A stretch of 64,000 nucleotides of DNA from VRUE01 sp963703335 (GTDB taxonomy: Bacteria; Actinomycetota; Thermoleophilia; Solirubrobacterales; 70-9), in contig OY969812.1 in the NCBI GenBank assembly GCA_963703335.1, positions 2,356,001 to 2,420,000 on the forward strand, written 5' to 3'. The notes beneath the pieces were generated by a model. It was not told the DNA's origin, did no database searches, and saw only the letters and a list, made by a program, of their open reading frames with translations. The translations under genes were made by a program, and so were the position numbers. Positions 51,520-59,477 of the stretch are shown here, in pieces. Positions within the stretch are counted from its first letter, which is position 1. Every line of letters starts with the position of its first letter.

Positions 51520-52707
51520 ATGGCAGACAACGGAAGCGGCAAGTTTGGAGGACGCGAGGTCGTCATCGTCGAGGCCGTGCGGACGCCGATTGGGCGTGGC
51601 CACGAGGAGAAGGGCTACTACAAGGACATCCATCCCTCGAACCTCCTAGCCAAGGCTTACAGCGAGCTGTTCGAGCGCTCTGGCGTCGACCCCGCCGAGA
51701 CGGGGGATGTGATTGCCGGCTGCGCCCAGCAGTTTGGTGAGCAAGGGGTCAACATCGGCCGTAATGCTTGGCTCGAGGCTGGCCTGCCGATCGAGACGCC
51801 GGCTACGACGATCGATCGTCAGTGCGGGTCCGCGCAGCAGGCGGTCAACTTCGCCGCGACTCTGATCGCTTCCGGCGTCCACGACGTTGCGATCGGTGGC
51901 GGGGTCGAGCACATGGGGCACATCTCGTTTGCCGACGGATACTCGGTGATGAAGGAGCACGGGGCGCCCTTTTCGCCCGAGCTGCTGGAGCGTTACGACC
52001 TGATCCCGCAGGGGCTCTCGGCCGAGATGATCGCCGACCAGTGGGAGATCCCCCGCTCTGAGCTCGATGAGCTTGGTGTCCGTTCGCAGCAGCTTGCCGC
52101 CAAGGCGACCGAGGAGGGGCGGTTTGAGCGCGAGATCGTGCCGTTCTCGGTCAATGGCGACACCTACTCGACCGATCAGGGCATTCGCCCGGAAACCTCG
52201 ATCGAGGTGCTCTCTCAGCTCAAGCCGGCCTTCAAGGAGGACGGCAAGATCACCGCCGGTAACTCCTCGCAGGTCTCCGATGGCGCTGCCGCTGTTCTGC
52301 TGATGACCCGCGAGAAGGCCGATGCGCTTGGCCTCAAGCCGCGGGCTCGCATCTTCGACCAGACCACCGTCGGCGTCGACCCGGTGATCATGCTCACTGG
52401 CCCAATTCCCGCGACTCAAAAGCTGCTCGAGCGCAACGGGATGACGATGGACGACATCGATCTGGTCGAGATCAACGAGGCTTTCGCCTCCGTTGTGGCC
52501 GCTTGGCGCCGTGAGCTCGATCCCGACATGGACCGGGTCAACGTCAACGGCGGCGCGATCGCCCTTGGTCACCCGCTGGGCTCGACCGGCGCGCGCCTGA
52601 TCACCACCCTGCTGCACGAGATGGAGCGCACCGACAAGGAGATGGGCTTGGTGACGATGTGCTGCGGCGGCGGGCTTGGAACCGGAACCCTCATCCAGCG
52701 GGTCTGA
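51520..52707 (+). CDS. Acetyl-CoA acetyltransferase (thiolase)
   Basis: A 395-residue thiolase for the last step of beta-oxidation or for acetoacetyl-CoA formation. The acyl-carrying Cys102 is in DRQCGSAQQA, the INEAFA motif is present, and the C-terminal site has GGAIALGHPLGSTGAR with the catalytic His and MCCGGGLGTG with the second Cys. GGAGG precedes the ATG. An operator shared with the gene at 60932 lies 20 bp upstream. Confidence 0.95.
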   Translation: MADNGSGKFGGREVVIVEAVRTPIGRGHEEKGYYKDIHPSNLLAKAYSELFERSGVDPAETGDVIAGCAQQFGEQGVNIGRNAWLEAGLPIETPATTIDRQCGSAQQAVNFAATLIASGVHDVAIGGGVEHMGHISFADGYSVMKEHGAPFSPELLERYDLIPQGLSAEMIADQWEIPRSELDELGVRSQQLAAKATEEGRFEREIVPFSVNGDTYSTDQGIRPETSIEVLSQLKPAFKEDGKITAGNSSQVSDGAAAVLLMTREKADALGLKPRARIFDQTTVGVDPVIMLTGPIPATQKLLERNGMTMDDIDLVEINEAFASVVAAWRRELDPDMDRVNVNGGAIALGHPLGSTGARLITTLLHEMERTDKEMGLVTMCCGGGLGTGTLIQRV

Positions 52708-52831
52708 GGCGCTCCGATCGGCGCATTTCGGTGTCCTCGGTCGCTCGCGTGCGGAAGCACGCCACGCTCCCTGCGTCCTTGACCTGCTTGACCGGACCGC
52801 CTCAGACGACTTGGAAATGTAGATTTTCCGT

Positions 52832-53302
52832 ATGGGTACGGCAAGGGGGACAGTTGTCGCTGTTGCGCTGGCCGCAGTCGTGATGATCGTGGGGTGTGGC
52901 GGCAGCGACGATGGAAGCGGCGGCGAATCGATCTCGAAAGAAGAGTTCATCGTCAAGGCCGATGCGGTCTGCAAGCGAAGCAACGAACGGATGGAAAAGG
53001 CGTTCGGCGAGTTCCTGAAAGCGAACAGGGACATCAAGAAGCCCACCGACCCGGCCCTCCAGCAGCTCGTCGGCGACGTCATGGTGCCGAGCATCAAGCG
53101 GGAAATCGAGGAACTCCGCGCCCTCGGGGTCCCCAGCGGAGATGAGGAAAAGGTAGAAGCGATGGTGGCCGCGCTTGAAGAAGGCCTGGAAACCGCGGAA
53201 GACAACCCGAAAGTTGTCACTAGCGCGAGCAGCGACACGATCTTCGGGATCGCCAGCAGGATCGCCGGCGAATATGGCCTCGAAATCTGTGGCAGCAGGT
53301 AG
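52832..53302 (+). CDS. Putative lipoprotein, 156 residues
   Basis: A signal peptide with a lipobox ending VMIVGC (Cys22) is followed by a Gly/Ser/Asp spacer and an all-helical domain. It has two further Cys residues (VCKRS and EICGSR) that might form a disulfide outside the membrane. TAGATT lies 6 nt before ATG 52832, the leaderless pattern. Similar small helical lipoproteins are common in this group. No function known. Confidence 0.8.
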   Translation: MGTARGTVVAVALAAVVMIVGCGGSDDGSGGESISKEEFIVKADAVCKRSNERMEKAFGEFLKANRDIKKPTDPALQQLVGDVMVPSIKREIEELRALGVPSGDEEKVEAMVAALEEGLETAEDNPKVVTSASSDTIFGIASRIAGEYGLEICGSR

Positions 53303-53356
53303 AAGTCCGCTCGGGGCCTGGCTGAGCGGCCAGTCGGCCGCTATGCTCCCCGGCCG

Positions 53357-54535
53357 ATGGACCTGACCCTCTCGCCGTCCGAGCAGCAGTTCCGCGAAGA
53401 GGTTCGCGCCTGGATCGAAGAGAACCACCCGGGCCCCGAGCCGGAAGCAGGCTTGGAGGAGGTGATGGCCTTCCGCCGCGAGTGGCAGCTGAAGATGCAC
53501 GCCGCCGGTTGGGCGGGGATCTCCTGGCCGAAGGAGTACGGCGGTCGCGGCGCCACCCTGATCGAGCAGGCGATCTTCGTCGGCGAGGCGGCGCGTCTGG
53601 AAGCGCCGAGCCCGGCCAACGTGCTCGGCCTTGCAATGGGCGGCCCGGTCGTGATCGCCCACGGCACCGACGCGCAAAAGCAGCGCTATCTGGAGCCGAT
53701 CCTCACCGGCGAGGAGATCTGGTGCCAGGGCTTCTCCGAGCCCGAGTCAGGCTCCGACCTTGCCTCGTTGAAGACACGGGCGGTCAAGGACGGCGACGAA
53801 TGGGTCGTCACCGGGCAGAAGGTCTGGACCACCTTCGCCCAGTACGCCAAGTGGTGCATGCTTGTTGCCCGCACTGACCCCGATGCCCCCAAGCACAAGG
53901 GGCTGACCTACTTCCTGATGGACATGGAGCAGCCAGGCGTCGAGGCAAAGCCGCTGGTGCAGATCACCGGCGAGGGCGAGTTCAACGAGGTCTTCATGGA
54001 GGAAGCCCGGATTCCCGAGGCCAACGTCGTCGGCGGCGTCGGCAACGGCTGGTCGGTGGCGATCACGACGCTGATGAACGAGCGCGCCGGTCTTGCTTTC
54101 GGCGCGATCGCCCAAATTGCCAACAGCCTCAAACGCCTCGGCGCGCTTGCCGCCGAGACCCGCGTCAACGGCGGTAGCGCCGCCGACGATCCGGTCTTCC
54201 GTCAGCGCCTCGCCCAGCTCCATATCGAGGCGGAGACGATGCGCCTCAACGCCTATCGCGGCCTGACCAAGACGATGCAGTCAGGTATCCCCGGGCCGGA
54301 GGGCTCGCTCGGCAAGTGGCAGTGGGCCGACATCAACCAGCGGATAGCGGAGCTGGCGCTTGATATCGAGGGCGCCTACGCACCGCTTGCGCGTGGCGAC
54401 GAGCACGCTCTTGCCGGTGGCGCCTGGCAGTACGGCTTCCTGCGTTCGCGCGCCAACTCGATCGAGGGCGGCACCACCGACATCCTCAAGAACATCATCG
54501 CCGAGCGCGTGCTCGGCCTGCCGAGGATGCGCTGA
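53357..54535 (+). CDS. Acyl-CoA dehydrogenase, large-subunit type
   Basis: A 392-residue flavoenzyme. FAD and substrate motifs are FSEPESGSDLASL and VTGQKVWTTFAQYA; the C-terminal signature IEGGTTDILKNIIAERVLG fits an active member. TATGCT lies 9 nt before the ATG. A second dehydrogenase gene begins 6 bp after the stop. In Mycobacterium, adjacent FadE pairs often form alpha2-beta2 enzymes, and this pair may do the same. Confidence 0.94.
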   Translation: MDLTLSPSEQQFREEVRAWIEENHPGPEPEAGLEEVMAFRREWQLKMHAAGWAGISWPKEYGGRGATLIEQAIFVGEAARLEAPSPANVLGLAMGGPVVIAHGTDAQKQRYLEPILTGEEIWCQGFSEPESGSDLASLKTRAVKDGDEWVVTGQKVWTTFAQYAKWCMLVARTDPDAPKHKGLTYFLMDMEQPGVEAKPLVQITGEGEFNEVFMEEARIPEANVVGGVGNGWSVAITTLMNERAGLAFGAIAQIANSLKRLGALAAETRVNGGSAADDPVFRQRLAQLHIEAETMRLNAYRGLTKTMQSGIPGPEGSLGKWQWADINQRIAELALDIEGAYAPLARGDEHALAGGAWQYGFLRSRANSIEGGTTDILKNIIAERVLGLPRMR

Positions 54536-54541
54536 GCGGCC

Positions 54542-55663
54542 ATGTATTTCGACCTCACCGACGAGCAGCAGGCGATCAAGTCAACCGCCCACGACTTCCT
54601 CGCCGCCCGCTACAAGTCGGAGCGGATCCGCGAGTTGGCAGACGCCGAGCTCGGATTCGAGCAGTCCGATTGGGACGAGATGGCCGAGCTGGGCTGGATG
54701 GGCCTGGCGCTGCCGGAGGAGTGGGGCGGACACGGGCTCGGCATCGTCGAGCTCGCCGTGCTCTTCGAGGAGATGGGGTACGCGCTGGCGCCCTCGCCGC
54801 TCTTCTCCAACACGATCGCCGGGCTCGCCCTCAGCCTCTGCGGCTCCGACGACCAGCGCGAGCGCTTCCTGCGACCGCTGGCCGAGGGCAAGCTGCGCGG
54901 CACGCCCGCCCTCTGGGACGCGGACTCTGCCGCGACGATCGGCAGCTACACGATGGAGCCCCGCTCCGACGGCGACGAAATCGTCCTCGACGGCGAGAAG
55001 GTGCTGGTGATGGACGCGGCCGCCGCCGACTTTTTCCTCGTCGCCACCGCGGATGGCCGCCGCCACGTCGTCGAGCGCGACGCTGCCGGCGTCTCGATCG
55101 CGGCAGCCACCTCAATCGACCTCACGCGTCGTCTCTACGCGGTCCGCTTCGACGGTGTCCGGGTCGCGCCCGAGAACTCACTGCCGGCGGAGGAGTCCGA
55201 GTACTACCCAGTGTTCTTCAGGCTCTGTGTCGCGCTCGCCGCCGAGTCGACCGGGATCGCCCAGCGCACGATGGAGATGGCGGTGGAGTACGCCAAGGAC
55301 CGCCAGCAGTTCGGCCGGCCGATCGGCTCCTACCAGGCGGTCTCGCACCGCTGTGCGCAGATGCTGCTGGAGACCGAGAACGCTCGCTCGGCGGTCTACG
55401 GCGCCGCCTGGGCGGCGGACGCCGAGCCCGAGTCGCTTCCCACCGCTGCTTCGATGGCGAAGGCCTATGCCTCGGACGCGGGCTGGCGCGTCCCCGACGC
55501 CTCGATCCAGGTCCACGGCGGCATCGGCTTCACCTGGGAGCACGACCTGCACTTCTTCCTCAAGCGCGGCAAGGCCAACGCCTCGATGTTCGGCGACGCC
55601 AAGTGGCACCGGGAACGCGTCGCCGACGCCGTTCTCGCCGTGGCCGAGCCGGTCTCAGCCTGA
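54542..55663 (+). CDS. Acyl-CoA dehydrogenase, small-subunit type
   Basis: A 373-residue member of the same fold but more divergent: the FAD-binding middle motif is weak, whereas RQQFGRPIGSYQAVSHRCAQ and VHGGIGFTWEHDLHFFLKR are kept. This matches the partner subunit of heteromeric FadE enzymes, which contributes part of the FAD pocket. It sits 6 bp after the larger dehydrogenase and 2 bp before the LLM gene, so all three are one operon. Confidence 0.93.
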   Translation: MYFDLTDEQQAIKSTAHDFLAARYKSERIRELADAELGFEQSDWDEMAELGWMGLALPEEWGGHGLGIVELAVLFEEMGYALAPSPLFSNTIAGLALSLCGSDDQRERFLRPLAEGKLRGTPALWDADSAATIGSYTMEPRSDGDEIVLDGEKVLVMDAAAADFFLVATADGRRHVVERDAAGVSIAAATSIDLTRRLYAVRFDGVRVAPENSLPAEESEYYPVFFRLCVALAAESTGIAQRTMEMAVEYAKDRQQFGRPIGSYQAVSHRCAQMLLETENARSAVYGAAWAADAEPESLPTAASMAKAYASDAGWRVPDASIQVHGGIGFTWEHDLHFFLKRGKANASMFGDAKWHRERVADAVLAVAEPVSA

Positions 55664-55665
55664 CC

Positions 55666-56703
55666 GTGGCCGCCAAGAGCGCGCTCGAGCGCATCTCTGT
55701 CGCCGCGATTGGCATTACCGTCGCCGACCTCGAGGCGGAGACCCGGCGCGCCGAGTCAGCGGGTGTCGAGTGCGTCTGGGCGCCGGAGCTCTTCCGCTCC
55801 TCGGTCACCCAGGCCGCCTACCTGGCGGGCAAGACCGAGCGGATTGACGTTGCCACGGGCATCGCTTGGGCCTTCACCCGCAGCCCCTTCATCCTCGCCG
55901 TCAGCGCGCTCGACATCGACGAGATGTCCGGCGGCCGCTTCCGTCTCGGCCTCGGCTCGGGGGTCAAACGACTCAACGAAACCTGGCACAACGCCGAGTA
56001 CGGCAAGCCGGCGCCGCACCTGCGCGAGGCGATCGAGGCGACGCGGCTGATCATGCAGCAGGCGGGCAAGGGCGAGCCGATCCGCTACCAGGGCTCCTAC
56101 TACGACATCGATATCAAGGGCTGGATCCGGCCGCACCCGGCGCCGCGCGAGTCGGTGCCGATCTACACCGCCGGCGTGCAGGGCGGCATGTGTCGCATGG
56201 CGGGAGACGTCGCCGATGGCCTGATCGGACATCCGATCCAGAGCCTGCGCTGGATCGACGAGGTTGTCGTCAACTCTTTTGAGGAAGGCCTGACGCGATC
56301 CGGCCGCGAGCGCTCGAGCTTCGACTACCTGCCGACCGTTTGCTGCGCGATTGACGACGACGAAGCGCGCGCAATCGACATGGCGCGCCGCACGATCTCC
56401 TTCTACGCCACGGTCAAGACCTACATGCCGCTCTGGGAGCTGCACGGCTTCGCCGACAACGCGGTCGCCGCGGGCGAGGCATTCCGTCGCGGCGACCTTG
56501 CCGCGGTGCCGGCGGCGATCAGCGACGAGATGGTCGAGACCTACTGCGCCGCCGGACCGCTCGACAAGGTTCGAGCCCGCGTCGAGGCAACCGCCGAGCG
56601 AGCCGACGGCCTCTTCCTCACCCCACCCACCTACTTCATCTCCCCCGAAGAGCTCTCCGAGTACCAGAACCGCATCATCTCGGCCTTCGGCCCTGCGTCC
56701 TGA
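55666..56703 (+). CDS. LLM-class (F420-dependent type) oxidoreductase
   Basis: A 345-residue luciferase-like TIM-barrel enzyme. TGIAWAFTRSPFILAVSALDIDEMSGGRF and LGLGSGVKRLNE are typical of the F420-dependent group. GTG 55666 starts 2 bp after the dehydrogenase pair and is preferred because longer frames run antisense into it. Cofactor choice (F420 or FMN) is by family. The stop overlaps the next gene (CTGA). It may act on the same substrate as the upstream dehydrogenases. Confidence 0.9.
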   Translation: MAAKSALERISVAAIGITVADLEAETRRAESAGVECVWAPELFRSSVTQAAYLAGKTERIDVATGIAWAFTRSPFILAVSALDIDEMSGGRFRLGLGSGVKRLNETWHNAEYGKPAPHLREAIEATRLIMQQAGKGEPIRYQGSYYDIDIKGWIRPHPAPRESVPIYTAGVQGGMCRMAGDVADGLIGHPIQSLRWIDEVVVNSFEEGLTRSGRERSSFDYLPTVCCAIDDDEARAIDMARRTISFYATVKTYMPLWELHGFADNAVAAGEAFRRGDLAAVPAAISDEMVETYCAAGPLDKVRARVEATAERADGLFLTPPTYFISPEELSEYQNRIISAFGPAS

Positions 56704-56981
56704 CCGCGCCACGCGAAGACCGCCTGCTCGAGGTCCTCGCCCGCGTCCGTGAGATCCCGCCTGGCTTCGTCCGCACCTACGGAGACGTCTCACCCGGCGC
56801 GCCCCGTTTCGCCGGCGCGGTCCTCTTCGAGTGCGATGACCCCGATCTTCCCTGGTGGCGCGTCGTCCGCGCCGACGGCTCACTCGCCAAGGGCGCTCGC
56901 CAGCGCCGCCACCTGATCGCCGAGGGCGTGCCCTTCCGCGGCGAGCGCGTAGAGATGGGGAGCGCCAGGATGCCGTCCTGA
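56700..56981 (+). CDS. Alkyltransferase-like (ATL/MGMT-fold) protein with probable CTG start
   Basis: A 93-residue frame reading TAPREDRLLEVLARVREIPPG, then FVRTYGDVS and PWWRVVRADGSLAKG. This is the DNA-binding domain of O6-alkylguanine transferase in which the reactive Cys of PCHR is replaced by Trp (here PWWR), the mark of alkyltransferase-like proteins. These bind alkylated bases and hand them to nucleotide excision repair. No ATG, GTG or TTG lies near; CTG 56700 overlapping the previous TGA (CTGA) is the best candidate. Confidence 0.72.
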   Translation: MTAPREDRLLEVLARVREIPPGFVRTYGDVSPGAPRFAGAVLFECDDPDLPWWRVVRADGSLAKGARQRRHLIAEGVPFRGERVEMGSARMPS

Positions 56982-57104
56982 ATTCAGGTGTCGAGCGGAT
57001 CGACCGCGGCCTGATTTAGCTGCTCTCCTCGTATCGCTGTACCAATGCTGGCAGATCGCTAAGTCGTTGCCATATTGAGTGAGTTCTGCCACATTTACCT
57101 CTTG

Positions 57105-57380
57105 ATGGCAGAGATCCAACTCGGTAAACAGGGACGCATCGTGATTCCCGCCCAGATGAGAGAGGAGCTTGGCCTGCGCGACGGTGAGCGGCTCAACGCG
57201 CGAGTCGAGGACGATCGGCTTGTCCTGGAAACTCGTCTCGCTGCGCTCGAACGGCTGCGGCGACGATTTCGGGCGGGAGCAAAAGGCCGAGATCCGGTAG
57301 CCGAACTGATTGCCGAGCGACGGGAGGAAGCGCGCCGCGAAGAGGAAGAATTGGATGAGTTCCGGCGCCGTCGTTCTTGA
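57105..57380 (+). CDS. vapB: AbrB/MazE-type antitoxin (VapB-like)
   Basis: A 91-residue DNA-binding antitoxin. The swapped-hairpin AbrB domain is at residues 1-45 (IQLGKQGRIVIPAQMREELGL, DGERLNARVEDDRLVLE). The rest is an Arg/Glu-rich helix that should wrap the toxin. ATG 57105 fits the family best; earlier starts add unrelated residues. It overlaps the PIN toxin gene by 26 bp, the usual arrangement. Confidence 0.9.
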   Translation: MAEIQLGKQGRIVIPAQMREELGLRDGERLNARVEDDRLVLETRLAALERLRRRFRAGAKGRDPVAELIAERREEARREEEELDEFRRRRS

Positions 57381-57744
57381 CGCCTCTGCGGTTCTTGCCT
57401 TTCTCTTCGGTGAGCGAGGCGGAGAGAAGGTTCTGGCCGCGCTCGGCGGATCGGTCATCTCGGCGATCAACTGGGCTGAGGTCGTTCAGCGGGCAATGGC
57501 GTTCGGGATCGAGTGCGATGCCGTGCGCGCGGAATTCGAGGGGACGGGTGCTCGCATAGTGCCCGTGGAGGCAGCCCAGGCAGAACATGCGGCCCAATTG
57601 CGCGAGCCGACTCGCTCCGCCGGTCTTTCCCTTGCGGATCGAGTTTGCTTCGCGGTCGCCGCAGAACGCAAGTCCGCGGTGATGACCGCCGACCGTGCTT
57701 GGACGAACGTCGACCTCGGTGTCGAGGTGCGCCTGATTCGCTGA
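57355..57744 (+). CDS. vapC: PIN-domain toxin (VapC-like ribonuclease)
   Basis: A 129-residue ribonuclease whose acidic site is complete: VLDASAVLAFLFGE, the Glu in NWAEV, the Asp in LSLADRVC and the Asp in MTADRAW. Enzymes of this family cut specific tRNAs or rRNA. ATG 57355 overlaps the antitoxin by 26 bp. The module stands between housekeeping genes with no mobile features. Confidence 0.92.
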   Translation: MSSGAVVLDASAVLAFLFGERGGEKVLAALGGSVISAINWAEVVQRAMAFGIECDAVRAEFEGTGARIVPVEAAQAEHAAQLREPTRSAGLSLADRVCFAVAAERKSAVMTADRAWTNVDLGVEVRLIR

Positions 57745-57759
57745 AGGGCAGCTGGCGGG

Positions 57760-57963
57760 TTACTCGTCGCGCGGCGTAATGCGGAAGGTCGAGACGACCT
57801 CGGCCTGTTTGGCCTCGGGGTGGACGACGTAGGCGCTCGGGCCGCCGCCGAACCAGCCCGAGCTCTCGTTGTCGGCGACGAAGATGCCCGGGTGGTGACG
57901 GCCTTCGCCGTCCTCTACCCAGACCTTGTCGCCCTCCTTGAATCCGTGCTCGGCCTCGCTCAC
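57760..57963 (-). CDS. Hypothetical 67-residue protein
   Basis: GTG 57963 begins a small basic/acidic protein that looks like a beta-barrel (EGDKVWVEDGEGRHHPGIFV, then AYVVHPEAKQAEVVSTFRI), similar in style to SH3/KOW-type modules. No homologue recognised. It is 13 bp from the exported protein gene on the same strand. Confidence 0.65.
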   Translation of the reverse strand: MSEAEHGFKEGDKVWVEDGEGRHHPGIFVADNESSGWFGGGPSAYVVHPEAKQAEVVSTFRITPRDE

Positions 57964-57976
57964 GCCACCAGACTAG

Positions 57977-58504
57977 CTAAGGGCAGACGACGATCAGGTG
58001 GAAGTCGGCGTCTTGGTCGGCGCCTTTTTCGTCGCGGGTGCGGACTTCGATCGCGTTTGGGTTGGCGGGCGAGATGTTGGTCTGGGCGTAGCCGGCGCCT
58101 GGGACGGACGTGCCCGCGTTGTTGCGCATGGCGACGTTGGCGCAGAAGGCGACGTTGAACGGGACGGCCACCGCGACCGCTCCACCGCCCTCGGTGACGG
58201 TTATCTCGGGATCGCTGGCTCGCGCCAAGGCAGCATTGCCAGCCCCGCCCGGGTTATTGACCACGGCCCAGTAGGTGTGCGCCGCCCGCTTCGCGGCAGG
58301 TAGCACGCCGAGCTTGTTGGTGTTGATCTGGAAGCCGGTCAGCGTCTTCTTCTTCAGCTTGCCGCCGCCGATCGTCTGCTTTTTGATCGCGCCGCCGTTG
58401 ATCGACTGCGCCGCGTAGGCCGTGCCGGCCAGGGCGACGATCAGCGCAATCACCGCGACAACCATCGCCGGCGATGGCCTTCTGCTCCTCGTAGCGTCGT
58501 CCAT
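57977..58504 (-). CDS. Exported protein of a Solirubrobacterales-type family
   Basis: A 175-residue protein. After an Arg-rich N-terminus comes a membrane/signal segment (MVVAVIALIVALAGTAYA), then short repeating units of the kind NGGAIKKQTIGGGKLKKKTLTG, and a C-terminal beta-rich domain with two Cys residues. This layout is frequent and repeated in genomes of the Thermoleophilia. It is probably secreted or membrane-anchored; the role is unknown. Confidence 0.85.
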   Translation of the reverse strand: MDDATRSRRPSPAMVVAVIALIVALAGTAYAAQSINGGAIKKQTIGGGKLKKKTLTGFQINTNKLGVLPAAKRAAHTYWAVVNNPGGAGNAALARASDPEITVTEGGGAVAVAVPFNVAFCANVAMRNNAGTSVPGAGYAQTNISPANPNAIEVRTRDEKGADQDADFHLIVVCP

Positions 58505-58560
58505 GGAACCCCCCTTTGTTTCGAGGACGTGCCACGGCTTTTACCCGCAACCGCGCTGGT

Positions 58561-59229
58561 TTATTCCGGGAGAGCCGCGACGAAGCGCTCGAAGGCCGCG
58601 ATGTCGGTGACCGCGGGGCCGTGGCCGGGGAGGATCAGGCTCGGGTTGAGCTCCGCGAGCTTGCGAATCGAGCGGCGGTTCTCGGCCGGGTCGTAAGTGA
58701 AGATGTCGGGCGGCTCCTTGATGCCTGGAAGCCCGGTGGCGTAGCTCATGTTGCGGATCACGTCGCCGCAGATCGCCACGCGGTCGGAGTCGCGAAAGTA
58801 GATCACCTCGCCGCGTGCGTGCCCCGGCGCGTGGACAACTCGCAAGCCCGCCACCTCGTCGCCCTCGCTGAGCACCCGATCGACTTTGTGGGGAGGGCCC
58901 TGCCAGATCCGCTTGATGATCCGGTTGAAGGGGTTGTTCGGGGCTGCCTCCTGAACCGGGCGGCGACCCTCCATCGCCTCGACGTCGTCGGCGTGGCAGG
59001 CAAGCTGAATGTCGCGCGCCTCACAGACGTCCTTGGCGACTCCCTGGTGGTCAGGATGGACGTGCGTGAGGGCGAGCAGCGAGAGCTCGCGCGCCTCGAT
59101 CTCGGCGAAGATGCGGCCGCGGTCCCAGCGGGTGCCGGCGTCGATCAGCACGTCCTCGACGAGGTACACGTTCACGCTCGGCGCCGGGAATTGCTTGAGA
59201 CGCCAGACGCCGGGCGCGAGCAGCTTCAA
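58561..59229 (-). CDS. Metallo-beta-lactamase-fold hydrolase
   Basis: A 222-residue binuclear metal hydrolase with HVHPDHQG, APGHARGEV, AICGDV and LILPGHGP in the usual order. These are glyoxalase II-like enzymes acting on thioesters, lactones or phosphodiesters; no specific substrate is indicated. The start ATG overlaps the upstream 83-residue gene (ATGA, 59226-59229). Confidence 0.9.
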   Translation of the reverse strand: MKLLAPGVWRLKQFPAPSVNVYLVEDVLIDAGTRWDRGRIFAEIEARELSLLALTHVHPDHQGVAKDVCEARDIQLACHADDVEAMEGRRPVQEAAPNNPFNRIIKRIWQGPPHKVDRVLSEGDEVAGLRVVHAPGHARGEVIYFRDSDRVAICGDVIRNMSYATGLPGIKEPPDIFTYDPAENRRSIRKLAELNPSLILPGHGPAVTDIAAFERFVAALPE

Positions 59230-59477
59230 TGCTGGCCGATCCCCATCGTGCCGCGCGGGTCGCCGCTGTGCTCTGCCAGATCTTCGAGCTCGGCGATCTT
59301 GCGCTCGCCTTCGCGCCGCGCCGGATCATCGGCGTCGAGTGGCTCGATCAGTCGGCGGATCCGGTTGCGGACCTGCAGCGCGAAGTGCGGGGTGGAGGCG
59401 CCGGCGAGGGCACGAATGTCCTCGGCGCTGACGCGGTGGCCGCCACCGAGCAGCTCGGGGCTCTCGGCCTCGCTCAC
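59226..59477 (-). CDS. Hypothetical 83-residue protein between MBL and CWB2 genes
   Basis: Both ends are 4-bp overlaps (59226-59229 and 59474-59477), so this is the middle gene of a coupled three-gene operon. The protein is helical and charged (HRVSAEDIRALAGASTPHF, then RRLIEPLDADDPARREG). I do not recognise a family; the position suggests it works with one of its neighbours. Confidence 0.7.
   Translation of the reverse strand: MSEAESPELLGGGHRVSAEDIRALAGASTPHFALQVRNRIRRLIEPLDADDPARREGERKIAELEDLAEHSGDPRGTMGIGQH

Noticed and set aside
51354..51566. N-terminal extension of the hydroxyacyl-CoA dehydrogenase
   Set aside because: The extra 71 residues are the reverse reading of a palindrome and operator; ATG 51353 fits the family start.
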